In this document: in pieces, positions 1-7,482 of the stretch
Layout: every line of letters begins with the position of its first letter
Numbering within the stretch: the first letter of the stretch is position 1
Assembly (NCBI GenBank): GCA_002708825.1
Contig: PAPF01000022.1
Coordinates: 1-64,000 of the forward strand
Length of the DNA: 64,000 nt
Direction: 5' to 3'
Source: Phyllobacteriaceae bacterium
GTDB taxonomy: Bacteria; Pseudomonadota; Alphaproteobacteria; Rhizobiales; Rhizobiaceae
Position numbers and translations under genes: made by a program
The notes under the pieces: model-generated
Told to the model about the DNA's origin: nothing
Databases searched by the model: none
Seen by the model: the letters and a program-made list of their open reading frames with translations, nothing else

Positions 1-300
1 GATGTTGTAGACGAGGTCCTTGGCCTCTTTCCACGTCTTCATGATCTCGTGCGAATTGCCGATCATGCTTTCGATCAGGCTGAAATCGCCGCCGGCCGAA
101 AACGCCTTGCCCGCGCCGGTCACGATGACCGCGTTGATATCGGGGTCGCGATCGATGTCGATCCACATATCGGTCATCTGGGTATGGGTTTCTGCATCGA
201 CCGAGTTGAAGCTCTCGGGCCGATCGAAAGTGATGCGCAGGACGCGATCCGCCGGGTAGTCAAATTTCAGCTTGTCATACTTCGCATAACGGTTTGACAC
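1..300 (-). CDS. Enoyl-CoA hydratase/isomerase family protein (N-terminal part, cut by window edge)
   Basis: Only the first 100 residues lie in the window; the gene continues past base 1. Translation begins at a GTG at 298-300, preceded by a strong ribosome site (GGGAGG), and reads MSNRYAKYDKL. The crotonase-fold beginning is clear: an early ITFDRPESFNSV strand (the family normally has N-R-P-x-x-x-N), then VIVTGAGKAFSAGGDF around residues 59-74, which is the first oxyanion-hole segment. The catalytic acid positions are outside the window, so hydratase, isomerase or C-C hydrolase activity cannot be separated. It follows the ACAD at 334 by about 33 bases and is probably the distal gene of the operon starting at 3761. 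Confidence 0.85.
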   Translation of the reverse strand, partial: MSNRYAKYDKLKFDYPADRVLRITFDRPESFNSVDAETHTQMTDMWIDIDRDPDINAVIVTGAGKAFSAGGDFSLIESMIGNSHEIMKTWKEAKDLVYNI

Positions 301-333
301 TGTGGGGTTCCTCCCTTGGACGTTGGTATCGGT

Positions 334-1485
334 TCAGCCCGGCAGTCCGAGGACTGCCTTGGACAAGATGTTGCGCTGGATCTCGTTCGATCCGCCGTAG
401 ATCGTGGTCGGCCGGGCCTTGTAAAAGCTGGCCAGGACATCGACGCTGACATTGCCGACCTGAAGCGGGCCGATGGTGCCACCATCCGGTCCGGCCGCCT
501 CGATCATCAACTCGGTGATGCGCTGAAAGCACTCGGTCACCCAGATCTTGAGCATCGAGACATCCGCGCCCAGCGTTTCGCCACGCTTGAGCTGATCGGC
601 GAACCGGGAATAGAGCGCGGCGTGGTCTTCCACGTCGAGCGCGGCCTGGGCAAAACGGTCGCGGAACACCGGATCGTCAAACGCCCCGCGGCCGCGGGCG
701 AAAACCTCCAACTGACCCAGAGCGTTCTGCGCAAGGCTGGGCGAACCGATGAAGATACGCTCGAAACTCAGGAGCGCCTTGGCCATCGTCCAGCCCTTGT
801 TCAGCTCGCCCACAAGGTTCGCGCGAGGCGTGCGGGCATCGTCGAAGAAGACCTCGCAGAACTCGGTTTCGCCGGCCAGCGTCCGGATCGTGCGCACCTC
901 GACCCCGGGCTGGTCCATCGGCGCCAGAATAAAACTAATGCCCTGCTGCTTTTTCGGCGCGTCGGGATCGGTCCGCACCAGCATGAAGATATGCGTGGCG
1001 TCATGCGCCATGGTGGTCCAGATCTTCTGGCCATTGATGACAAAGTCATCCCCGTCGATCTCTGCGCGGGTGCGCAAGTTGGCCAGATCGGACCCGGCGC
1101 CTGGCTCGGAATAGCCCTGACACCAGATGTCTTCACAGCTCAGGATCCGCGGCAGCCAATAGTCCTTTTGCGTCTGGGTACCGAACTTGATGATGAGTGG
1201 GCCAACCATCTGCACGCCCATGTCGCGCCCACGGTTCACACCCCAGCGTTGCTGTTCTTCGTAAAAGATCAGAAGTTTCGCGGCGCTCAGCCCCATGCCG
1301 CCATACTCGGCGGGCCAGGCCGGAGCGACCCAGCCCTTAGCATGGAGCTTGCGATGCCAATGCTCGACCTCGGCAAAGGTCGGGCGGTGCGGAAGGTGGC
1401 GCAATTCCTCGGGGTACTCGGATTCAAAGAACTGATGGACCTCGCGGCGGAAATCCTCGTCGGTCATCGCATTCCAGTCCGTCAT
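334..1485 (-). CDS. Acyl-CoA dehydrogenase, large-subunit type (PimC/FadE29-like)
   Basis: FAD-dependent alpha,beta-desaturation of an acyl-CoA, with electrons passed to ETF. The 383 residues cover the full ACAD fold: N-terminal helices, the middle beta-domain with GYSEPGAGSDLAN near residue 128, and a C-terminal domain ending in TTIYGGSNEIQRNIL. The Glu found in medium-chain enzymes at the Y-E-G-T position is Gly here. The start ATG overlaps the stop of the ACAD upstream (ATGA) and has GGAGGGGGCGGAAAG before it. Two adjacent, unequal ACADs of this kind are known as alpha/beta heteromers in pimeloyl-CoA dehydrogenase (PimCD) and in mycobacterial steroid side-chain FadE pairs. I infer that this gene and its neighbour form such a pair. 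Confidence 0.88.
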   Translation of the reverse strand: MTDWNAMTDEDFRREVHQFFESEYPEELRHLPHRPTFAEVEHWHRKLHAKGWVAPAWPAEYGGMGLSAAKLLIFYEEQQRWGVNRGRDMGVQMVGPLIIKFGTQTQKDYWLPRILSCEDIWCQGYSEPGAGSDLANLRTRAEIDGDDFVINGQKIWTTMAHDATHIFMLVRTDPDAPKKQQGISFILAPMDQPGVEVRTIRTLAGETEFCEVFFDDARTPRANLVGELNKGWTMAKALLSFERIFIGSPSLAQNALGQLEVFARGRGAFDDPVFRDRFAQAALDVEDHAALYSRFADQLKRGETLGADVSMLKIWVTECFQRITELMIEAAGPDGGTIGPLQVGNVSVDVLASFYKARPTTIYGGSNEIQRNILSKAVLGLPG

Positions 1486-2609
1486 CTTTCCGCCCCCTCC
1501 TTGTCGCGGGCATCAAGCCAGAGCCGCCGGTGATAGGTGTCGTCCCCGAGCCAAGCCGACAGCACCAGCGCCCGGTTCAGGAATAGCCCGATGTCGAATT
1601 CGTCGGTATATCCGACCGCCCCGTGAAGCTGGACCGCATCGCGCGTGATCTTCTTTGCCGCCACGCCGGCGCGAGCCTTGGCGCGGCTGGCCAGGCGGGC
1701 ACGCGCTTGGGGTCCGGCCGCGGCACGGTCCATCGACGACAACACCTCGCGCACCGCTGCGTGGGCGACCTCCTGCATCACATACAGGTCGGTAGCGCGG
1801 TGCTGGATGACCTGAAAGGCACCGATGGGCTTGTCGAACTGTTCGCGAGTCTTGACGTAATCAAGCACGATCTCGAAGGCACGACCGCTTAGCCCGACAA
1901 GCTCGGCCGCGGCCAGCGCGGTGGTGTCGCTGACCGCTTCGGCCAGAGCCGCCTCGACCGCCGCCCCCTCGGCCAGAAGCTCGGCCGGCGTCGCCGAAAA
2001 GGACAGTTCGCCCAATGCGCTGCCATCGGCCTGCCGGCGGCCTTCGACGTTCAGCCCGGCCGCGCCCGCCTCCGCATAGGCAAGAACCGCGCCGCCGTCG
2101 CCTTCGGCCACCACCAGATAGCCGTCGGCCCCGACCGCACCGGCGATCCAGGCTTTCGCGCCGGTCAGCCTGCCGCCCGCAAAGCGGCAGTCCCTGCCCG
2201 GCGCGACCCCCGCCGCGCCGCGTTCCTGCCAGGCCGTCGCCAGCACGGTTTCGCCCCCGATGGCCTTTTCCAACATCCCGTGATCCGGGCAAAGACGGTA
2301 CAAGAGACCGATCGTCAGCCCGATTGTTGCCACCACAGGTTCGGGGGCAATGACACGGCCGGCCTCCTCGGCCAGCACGCCGGCAGCAGCAAGACCCATG
2401 CCCAGGCCGCCGTTTTCCTCCGGCACCGCGACGCCGAAAACGCCAGCGCCGGCAAGTTCGGTAATCATGCCGTCACCCCACCGACCACCGGCATCGCGCA
2501 GTTTTCTGGCGCGGTCGCTGCCGCCTGCCCGGGCGAACAGGGTTTGGGCGCTTTCCCTCAGCAGGCGCAGGTCTTGCTGATCCTGGGTGTTGTCTTCAGT
2601 CTGTTTCAT
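1482..2609 (-). CDS. Acyl-CoA dehydrogenase, small-subunit type (PimD/FadE28-like)
   Basis: This 375-residue ACAD homologue is the likely partner of the next gene downstream (4-base overlap). The C-terminal FAD-contact segment QLHGAVGYTDEFDIG is present. The end (FLNRALVLSAWLGDD) lacks the usual Y-[EG]-G-[TS]-x-E-I segment, and the middle domain is degenerate, with no E-P-x-x-G-S-D motif. Such truncated-looking C termini are typical of the second subunit of heteromeric ACADs, where catalytic and FAD-binding residues are split between chains. The region around residues 100-200 is very rich in Ala and Gly. It overlaps the MaoC gene upstream by 14 bases, and the ribosome site is weak, so translational coupling is likely. 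Confidence 0.82.
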   Translation of the reverse strand: MKQTEDNTQDQQDLRLLRESAQTLFARAGGSDRARKLRDAGGRWGDGMITELAGAGVFGVAVPEENGGLGMGLAAAGVLAEEAGRVIAPEPVVATIGLTIGLLYRLCPDHGMLEKAIGGETVLATAWQERGAAGVAPGRDCRFAGGRLTGAKAWIAGAVGADGYLVVAEGDGGAVLAYAEAGAAGLNVEGRRQADGSALGELSFSATPAELLAEGAAVEAALAEAVSDTTALAAAELVGLSGRAFEIVLDYVKTREQFDKPIGAFQVIQHRATDLYVMQEVAHAAVREVLSSMDRAAAGPQARARLASRAKARAGVAAKKITRDAVQLHGAVGYTDEFDIGLFLNRALVLSAWLGDDTYHRRLWLDARDKEGAER

Positions 2610-3045
2610 TTGGTTTTCGCTTGATCATGACAGGCGTGTCTGTGGAGAAAACGACCTCGCCCGCCGGGTTCTTGGCACGCAGCGTATAGTGGAGAACACC
2701 CCGGTCGGGCTTGCTGCGCGACGGCGTGACCGAGTTGACCTGCATCTCGATATCGAGCGGTTCATCGGGGCGAACGGGGCGCGACCAGCGCAGATTGTCA
2801 AAGCCCATGCCGCCGATATTGGCCACGTCGACCATCATTTCGATCATGATGGGCTTGAACGCCTCCAGCATGGTCTGAAAACCGGAGGCAATCAGGCTTC
2901 CGTGCATGGCGGTGGCATAATCCTCGTCGGTATGCAGCCGCTGCGGGTCCCATTCCAGGGCAAAGGCCTTTATCGACTCCGCGCTCATCGGTGCACTTCG
3001 AAAGCGAAACACCTGGCCTGGATGGAAATCCTCCAGGTATTTCAT
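2596..3045 (-). CDS. MaoC-like hot-dog dehydratase, single domain
   Basis: Hydratase-2-type hot-dog protein of 149 residues that would add water to an enoyl-CoA. The catalytic loop of this family is [YF]-x-x-S-G-D-x-N-P-x-H; here it reads LEWDPQRLH, keeping the Asp (D33) and His (H38) but losing the S-G and N. The HGSLIASGF segment after it is the usual second hot-dog helix. A single-domain MaoC next to a long MaoC and a thiolase/DUF35 pair recalls the ChsH1/ChsH2/Ltp2 arrangement of cholesterol side-chain degradation. The start overlaps the preceding stop (ATGA), so it is co-translated with the transglutaminase-like gene. Confidence 0.8.
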   Translation of the reverse strand: MKYLEDFHPGQVFRFRSAPMSAESIKAFALEWDPQRLHTDEDYATAMHGSLIASGFQTMLEAFKPIMIEMMVDVANIGGMGFDNLRWSRPVRPDEPLDIEMQVNSVTPSRSKPDRGVLHYTLRAKNPAGEVVFSTDTPVMIKRKPNETD

Positions 3046-3761
3046 GACTCGCCTTCTACCGAGAATCCGGCATCATAGCCCTTGGACCCGTTGGCAATAC
3101 GAACGCGGTTGAACTCCTCCAGCTGGGGATAGGTTTCCCGGAAAACGTGCAGGAACTCCGTTATCGGCGCATCGAAAAAGAGACCACGGTCGTTCACGTA
3201 TTCCATGTGCCGATTGTTCTTTTCGTCGAACTCGTGGAACAGGGCATCGTGATGGCCGTCGAAGACCAGCGGTTTCACCCCGAACCTTTCGCACAGCTCG
3301 ATATTGAAGGCTGGAGTGACCTTGTAGACCTCGTCATCCAGCCACAGCTGTACATAGCCGTGATAGATGAACAGATCCGTGCCCATCAGCTCTTGCAGTT
3401 TGGGTGTGTTCAGGTGGTTGCGGACATCGGCAAAACCCAGCGCCGCCGGTATGCCCGCGGCCCGCAGACAAGCCGCTAGAAGAATGGCCTTGGGGACGCA
3501 GAACGCCGCCTCGGCGCCCGCGATCCGACTGGCTCGATAAGAATCCTCGTCCAATGCAAAACAATATGGGTCGTAACGGATGCCATCGCGTACCGCCTCG
3601 AAAAGGCGGATCGCCTTGTCCCGGTCGATTGCATCCGCAGGCAGATCACGCAATGCTGAGGAAACGAAATCCTGCACTTCCACGCTGTCGCTCTCAACAA
3701 AGCGCGATGGCATCACATACTGACCGGCCTCAGCAGACAAGCCCTCCTTAGACTGTGCCAT
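3042..3761 (-). CDS. Transglutaminase-like (papain-fold) protein
   Basis: This 239-residue protein has a transglutaminase-core signature: AFCVPKAILLAACLRAAGIPAALGF puts the candidate nucleophile at C88, followed by H134 in YHGYVQLW. The third triad position, usually Asp in W-x-x-x-D-P-x, reads KVTPAFN, so it is Thr149 with Asn153 nearby. There is no signal peptide, so it should be cytoplasmic. It is the first gene of the operon running to base 1 and sits 18 bases downstream of a perfect copy of the island operator at 3780. Bacterial members include proteases, amidases and hydrolases. Its role in an acyl-CoA operon is unknown and I do not assign a reaction. Confidence 0.75.
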   Translation of the reverse strand: MAQSKEGLSAEAGQYVMPSRFVESDSVEVQDFVSSALRDLPADAIDRDKAIRLFEAVRDGIRYDPYCFALDEDSYRASRIAGAEAAFCVPKAILLAACLRAAGIPAALGFADVRNHLNTPKLQELMGTDLFIYHGYVQLWLDDEVYKVTPAFNIELCERFGVKPLVFDGHHDALFHEFDEKNNRHMEYVNDRGLFFDAPITEFLHVFRETYPQLEEFNRVRIANGSKGYDAGFSVEGES

Positions 3762-3779
3762 CGCAACTCTCCCTCATAT

Positions 3780-3797
3780 TTCTAACAAATGTTAGAA
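3780..3797. promoter_or_regulatory. Operator site A (perfect 18-bp palindrome)
   Basis: TTCTAACAAATGTTAGAA is an 8-2-8 perfect palindrome, the best copy of the island motif TCTAACRNNTGTTAGA. It lies just upstream of the transglutaminase-like gene (start 3761), close enough to overlap its promoter or leader. TetR-family binding is inferred. Confidence 0.8.
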
Positions 3798-3828
3798 TAA
3801 TGTCCGAAAGCCCACGCGTCAACGGGAT

Positions 3829-4962
3829 TCATTTCGGCTCAAGTTCCACCACAGCATGGCGCGCATTGTCTTCTCCCAAAGATGGCGCGCGACCGATTTG
3901 ATCCGCCGGACCACGAAAACCGGGCGCGATCGGCAATGGCAGGGCCGGCACCTTGGTGCCGGCAATCGCCAGCTTCCGGCCGAACACCCCGCGCGCCGCG
4001 AAATGCGGGTCTGCGGCGGCCTCGGCAGGGGTTTTCACGACCGTACAGCAACAATCCGCCTCCTCCAGAAGCGGCGCCCAATCGGACGAAGGCCTCTCTG
4101 CCAAACGCCGCGCCACTTCTGCAGCGCAGGTTTCCGGATCAGCCCAATCGTCGCGCAGATCGGCCGGCTGGCCGATCACGTCGCAGAAGGCCTGCCAGAA
4201 TTTCTCTTCCAGCGCGCCAACCGCGACCTGCCGTCCGTCGCCTGCAGTATAGAGCCGGTAGCGCGCAAGCCCGCCTGTCAGCCGGCTGCCGCCGCTGTCG
4301 ATGTCCTGGCCAGCGATCACGCCTTCGGCATGGGCCCAATAGGCAAAGGCAAAGGCGCCCTCGGCCATCGCGATATCCAGGTGGATCCCCTGCCCGTTCC
4401 GGTCGCGAGCCCGAAGCGCGAGCAGGATGTTCATCACGGCAGGATAGGTGCCGCCGCCAACATCGGCGATCAGACCAGATGGCATCGTCGGATGATCGTC
4501 GGGGCCCCGGCTGAGCGACAGTACGCCCGAATCGCCTGCATAGTTCAGATCGTGCCCGGCGGACGCCGCCTTTGGCCCGGTCTGGCCATAGCCGGTGATC
4601 GAGCAATAGATGAGCCCCGGATTGATCCGGCGAAGGGTGTCATACCCCAGCCCCAGCCGATCCATGACGCCCGGGCGAAACTGTTCGACCAGCACATCGG
4701 CGTTCTCGATCAGGGGGCGCAGCGATTCCACCGCGCCCTCTGCCTTCAGATCAATTGCTACCGACCGCTTCCCATGGTTCAGCACGGCAAAGCCGATGCT
4801 TTCACCATTTAATTTGGGATTCGCATGGCGCGCGCCCTCGCCTGTACCGGGGCGCTCGAACTTGATCACCTCAGCGCCGGCCTCGGCCAACATAAGCGTC
4901 GCCATCGGACCCGGAAGAAGGGTGCTGAAATCGAGCACCAGGATATCGTCGAGCGGCTGCAT
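3829..4962 (-). CDS. CaiB/BaiF class III CoA-transferase
   Basis: Moves CoA between acyl groups, or racemises alpha-methylacyl-CoA in the AMACR branch of the family. The N terminus (LVLDFSTLLPGPMATLMLAEAGAEVIKFERPG) is the classic family III opening. The candidate catalytic Asp is in GLIADVGGGTYPA near residue 170. I choose the ATG at 4962 (MQPLDDIL) because GGGCGGGAAAG precedes it; a GTG at 4977 overlapping the MaoC stop is the alternative. The 377 residues make a complete family member. As last gene of the operon that begins at 7386, it may activate an intermediate or epimerise a methyl branch so that it can be dehydrogenated. Confidence 0.87.
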   Translation of the reverse strand: MQPLDDILVLDFSTLLPGPMATLMLAEAGAEVIKFERPGTGEGARHANPKLNGESIGFAVLNHGKRSVAIDLKAEGAVESLRPLIENADVLVEQFRPGVMDRLGLGYDTLRRINPGLIYCSITGYGQTGPKAASAGHDLNYAGDSGVLSLSRGPDDHPTMPSGLIADVGGGTYPAVMNILLALRARDRNGQGIHLDIAMAEGAFAFAYWAHAEGVIAGQDIDSGGSRLTGGLARYRLYTAGDGRQVAVGALEEKFWQAFCDVIGQPADLRDDWADPETCAAEVARRLAERPSSDWAPLLEEADCCCTVVKTPAEAAADPHFAARGVFGRKLAIAGTKVPALPLPIAPGFRGPADQIGRAPSLGEDNARHAVVELEPK

Positions 4963-4973
4963 CTTTCCCGCCC

Positions 4974-5831
4974 TCACGCGAACCTGGCGGCCCCATTGTT
5001 CAGGACCACCACCTCGCGTAAAGGAACCGAGGCACGGAACCGGGCCTCGCCCCCGTCTTCCCAGATCTCGAACCGCACGGTTTCACCCGGATAGACCGGC
5101 GCCGAGAACCGCACATCAAGCCCGACGAGACGGCTGGCGTCGTAGTCCAGCAGCGATTTGAGGATCGCGCGCGCCGCCAAGCCATAGGTGGCCAGCCCAT
5201 GCAGGATCGGCCGGTCGAACCCGACCGAGCGCGCCACGTCGGGATCGGCGTGCAGGGGGTTGTAATCGCCGCTGAGCCGATAGATCAGCGCCTGCCGCGG
5301 CAGCGTTTCGATGTCGCAGACATGATCGGGTGCGCGGTCGGGCAACTCGGCAGGCGTCGGTCCGGGGCGGTTTTCCCCGCCGAAGCCGCCGTCACCACGG
5401 CAAAAGGCCGACATCGCTACGCGAGCCAGCTTTTCGCCGGTATCGGCGTCGATGATTTCGCGGCTTTGATAGATGACGGCGCCTTTGCCCTCGCCCTTGT
5501 CGGAGATGAAGTCGATCTTGCTGCGACCGACGATATTGCCCTTCACCGGCAGCGGCTTGTAGATGTCCAGCCACTGCTCGCCATGCAGAACCTTCTGCCA
5601 GTTCACGCCGGTTCTCGGGTCGCGCAGCCAGAACCCCGGATAGCCCATCGTGACCGCCATGGACGGCACCGCCTTCAGCCCGTCCTCGTAGACATAGGCC
5701 AGTTCCTTCTTGTCGGTCGGGTCTTCGCCGAAACCCAGCCCGAGCGCATAGAGAATCGTGTCTCTTTCGCTCAGCGTCTGTTCGATTTCCTCGAAATCCC
5801 AATTCGAAAGCGCCTCGAAATCCAGTGGCAT
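4974..5831 (-). CDS. MaoC-family (R)-specific enoyl-CoA hydratase, two hot-dog domains
   Basis: Full-length double hot-dog hydratase of 285 residues, similar in layout to the hydratase-2 part of eukaryotic multifunctional enzyme 2. The C-terminal half carries the complete catalytic motif SGDYNPLH (D189, H194), followed by ILHGLATYG. The N-terminal half is the degenerate hot-dog that holds the acyl chain. Hydration of a trans-2-enoyl-CoA to the (R)-3-hydroxyacyl-CoA is the family reaction. GGGAGGAAGAAAC precedes the ATG. It lies between the thiolase-fold gene and the CoA-transferase, with short gaps indicating one transcript. Confidence 0.88.
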   Translation of the reverse strand: MPLDFEALSNWDFEEIEQTLSERDTILYALGLGFGEDPTDKKELAYVYEDGLKAVPSMAVTMGYPGFWLRDPRTGVNWQKVLHGEQWLDIYKPLPVKGNIVGRSKIDFISDKGEGKGAVIYQSREIIDADTGEKLARVAMSAFCRGDGGFGGENRPGPTPAELPDRAPDHVCDIETLPRQALIYRLSGDYNPLHADPDVARSVGFDRPILHGLATYGLAARAILKSLLDYDASRLVGLDVRFSAPVYPGETVRFEIWEDGGEARFRASVPLREVVVLNNGAARFA

Positions 5832-5853
5832 GTTTCTTCCTCCCTAGAACGCC

Positions 5854-7005
5854 CTACAGCGTGTTTCCCGATCCCAAGATCGCCGTGACCTGGCTGGACA
5901 GAACGCCGCCATTGCCGTGGGCAAGCGCCAGGTCGATATTCTCTAGCTGCTGTCCGGGCGCGTCGCCACGAATCTGCCGCGCGGCTTCGATCACGGTAAA
6001 GATGCCGTACATCCCCGGATGCACACAGGACAGCCCGCCGCCATTGGTATTCACCGGCAGCACCCCGCCCGGGGCGATGCGTCCACCCTCGACAAAGGCG
6101 CCCCCTTCGCCCTTGGCGCAGAACCCGAGATCCTCCAGGAACAGGATCGTATTGATCGTGAACGCGTCATAGAGCTCGACCAGGTCTATATCGCCCGGCG
6201 CCACTTCGGCCGCCGCGAAGGCGCGCGCGCCGGATTCGCGGGCCGCGGTGGTGGTGAAATCCCGCATCTGTGATATCTGCCGGTGCGAACTGGCTGCGGC
6301 GCTGCCCAACAGATAGACTGGCGGCTTCGGACAATCCCTGGCACGGTCGGCGCGCACCATCACCACCGCGCCGCCACCGTCAGTCACCAGGCAACAGTCG
6401 CGCACAGTCAGCGGGTCGCCTACCATGCGCGCGGCCAGCACGTCCTCGCGGCTCAGCGGGCCGCGATCGAACGCTTCGGGATTGAGCCGCGCCCAGGCGC
6501 GCGCGGCCACCGCCACATCGGCCAGTTGCTCGCGGGTGGTGCCGTATTCGTACATATGCCGGGCCGCGGCCATCGCATAGGCAGAGATCGGATAGCGCGG
6601 CTTATACGGGGCCTCGTATTCGGGTGGGCGCGAGGCCGTCACCAGCCGTCCCGACGCGGTTCTCTGATTCGAGCCATAGACGATCAGCGCGACGTCGCAC
6701 AGTCCCGCATCGAGCGCCATCGCCGCCGAGGTCAAGTAGTTCACGAAGGACGACCCGCCGGTCATCGTACCATCGACGAATCGCGGCTGGATACCAAGAT
6801 ACTCGGCCGCCATCAGCGCCGGCATGCTGTCTTCCATCATGGTGCAGAACAGCCCGTCGACATCGGCCAGCGACAGCCCCGCGTCGGCCACCGCCGCCAG
6901 CCCGGCCTGGGCCATGATGTCATAGGCGGTCAGGCCATGCGCCTCGCCGAATCCGGCATGGCCGGTGCCCACGATGGCAGTCTTTCCCCGCAAACCTCCC
7001 GTCAT
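5854..7005 (-). CDS. Thiolase-fold protein of the SCP2/Ltp2/BbsB group, nucleophilic Cys absent
   Basis: SCP2-thiolase-like protein of 383 residues. Where normal thiolases carry the acyl-accepting Cys (N-x-C-x-S-G), this one reads GTMTGGSSF, with Met81 at the Cys position. The C-terminal part keeps a variant NTNGGGLSCVHPGMYG near residue 330. In actinobacterial Ltp2 a Cys-less thiolase fold works with a DUF35 partner as a retro-aldolase; BbsAB uses a similar thiolase/DUF35 pair. The gene follows a DUF35 protein by 3 bases, which fits such a complex. I infer aldolase-type C-C cleavage of a 3-hydroxyacyl-CoA rather than thiolysis. The start is supported by GGAGGGCTGAGCG. Confidence 0.87.
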   Translation of the reverse strand: MTGGLRGKTAIVGTGHAGFGEAHGLTAYDIMAQAGLAAVADAGLSLADVDGLFCTMMEDSMPALMAAEYLGIQPRFVDGTMTGGSSFVNYLTSAAMALDAGLCDVALIVYGSNQRTASGRLVTASRPPEYEAPYKPRYPISAYAMAAARHMYEYGTTREQLADVAVAARAWARLNPEAFDRGPLSREDVLAARMVGDPLTVRDCCLVTDGGGAVVMVRADRARDCPKPPVYLLGSAAASSHRQISQMRDFTTTAARESGARAFAAAEVAPGDIDLVELYDAFTINTILFLEDLGFCAKGEGGAFVEGGRIAPGGVLPVNTNGGGLSCVHPGMYGIFTVIEAARQIRGDAPGQQLENIDLALAHGNGGVLSSQVTAILGSGNTL

Positions 7006-7008
7006 CGC

Positions 7009-7386
7009 TCAGCCCTCCACCGGCCTGCACAGCACCGCAGGCTTTCCGTCGATCTCGCCGACATAGACGGTGACCGCCATACCGATCGCCACATCCGCGG
7101 GCGCGACCCCCTCGACCCGGCTCATCATCCGCACGCCTTCCTCCAGCTCGACCATGCAGATGTTGTAGTCCCCGCCCTGCTCGGACCTGCGGCGCACCAC
7201 GGTCGTCGTATGCACCTCTCCACAACCGCTGGCCTTGTGCCAGGACAACGCCGTTTCATGGCAATGCGGGCAGACGACGCGCGGGAAGAAATGAAATTTT
7301 CCGCAACTGTCGCATTTTGGGAGCGCGATCTCGCCATCCGCCAGCGCGCGCCGGAATACCTGATCCGATCCGGTCTTGTCTTGCAT
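7009..7386 (-). CDS. Zn-ribbon/OB-fold DUF35 protein, partner of the thiolase-fold protein
   Basis: This 125-residue protein has a rubredoxin-like zinc ribbon, CDSC at 25-28 and CPHC at 39-42, followed by an OB-fold (VVRRRSEQGGDYNICMVEL onward). It matches the ChsH2 C-terminal/BbsA class that stabilises or gates thiolase-like enzymes by contacting acyl-CoA. The ATG at 7386 has AGGGCC before it; the ATG at 7410 is possible but has no clear ribosome site. First gene of the leftward operon, 44 bases from operator site B. Confidence 0.85.
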   Translation of the reverse strand: MQDKTGSDQVFRRALADGEIALPKCDSCGKFHFFPRVVCPHCHETALSWHKASGCGEVHTTTVVRRRSEQGGDYNICMVELEEGVRMMSRVEGVAPADVAIGMAVTVYVGEIDGKPAVLCRPVEG

Positions 7387-7430
7387 TATGGCCCTGCTTT
7401 TAATTGCCATCCGAGTGTGTTGATATCATT

Positions 7431-7446
7431 TCTAACAGATGTTAGA
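7431..7446. promoter_or_regulatory. Operator site B, divergent promoter region
   Basis: TCTAACAGATGTTAGA is a 7-2-7 perfect palindrome. It sits between the leftward DUF35 gene and the rightward CoA-transferase (start 7483), so one site could control both transcripts. Confidence 0.8.
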
Positions 7447-7482
7447 TTTTATTCAAGCTGGTAAGTCGAAAGCGAGAAGATC

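Noticed and set aside
1-7386. Complete steroid or bile-acid degradation locus
   Set aside because: Only side-chain-type functions are present. No ketosteroid dehydrogenase, 9-alpha-hydroxylase, HsaABCD or HIP genes are seen in the window.
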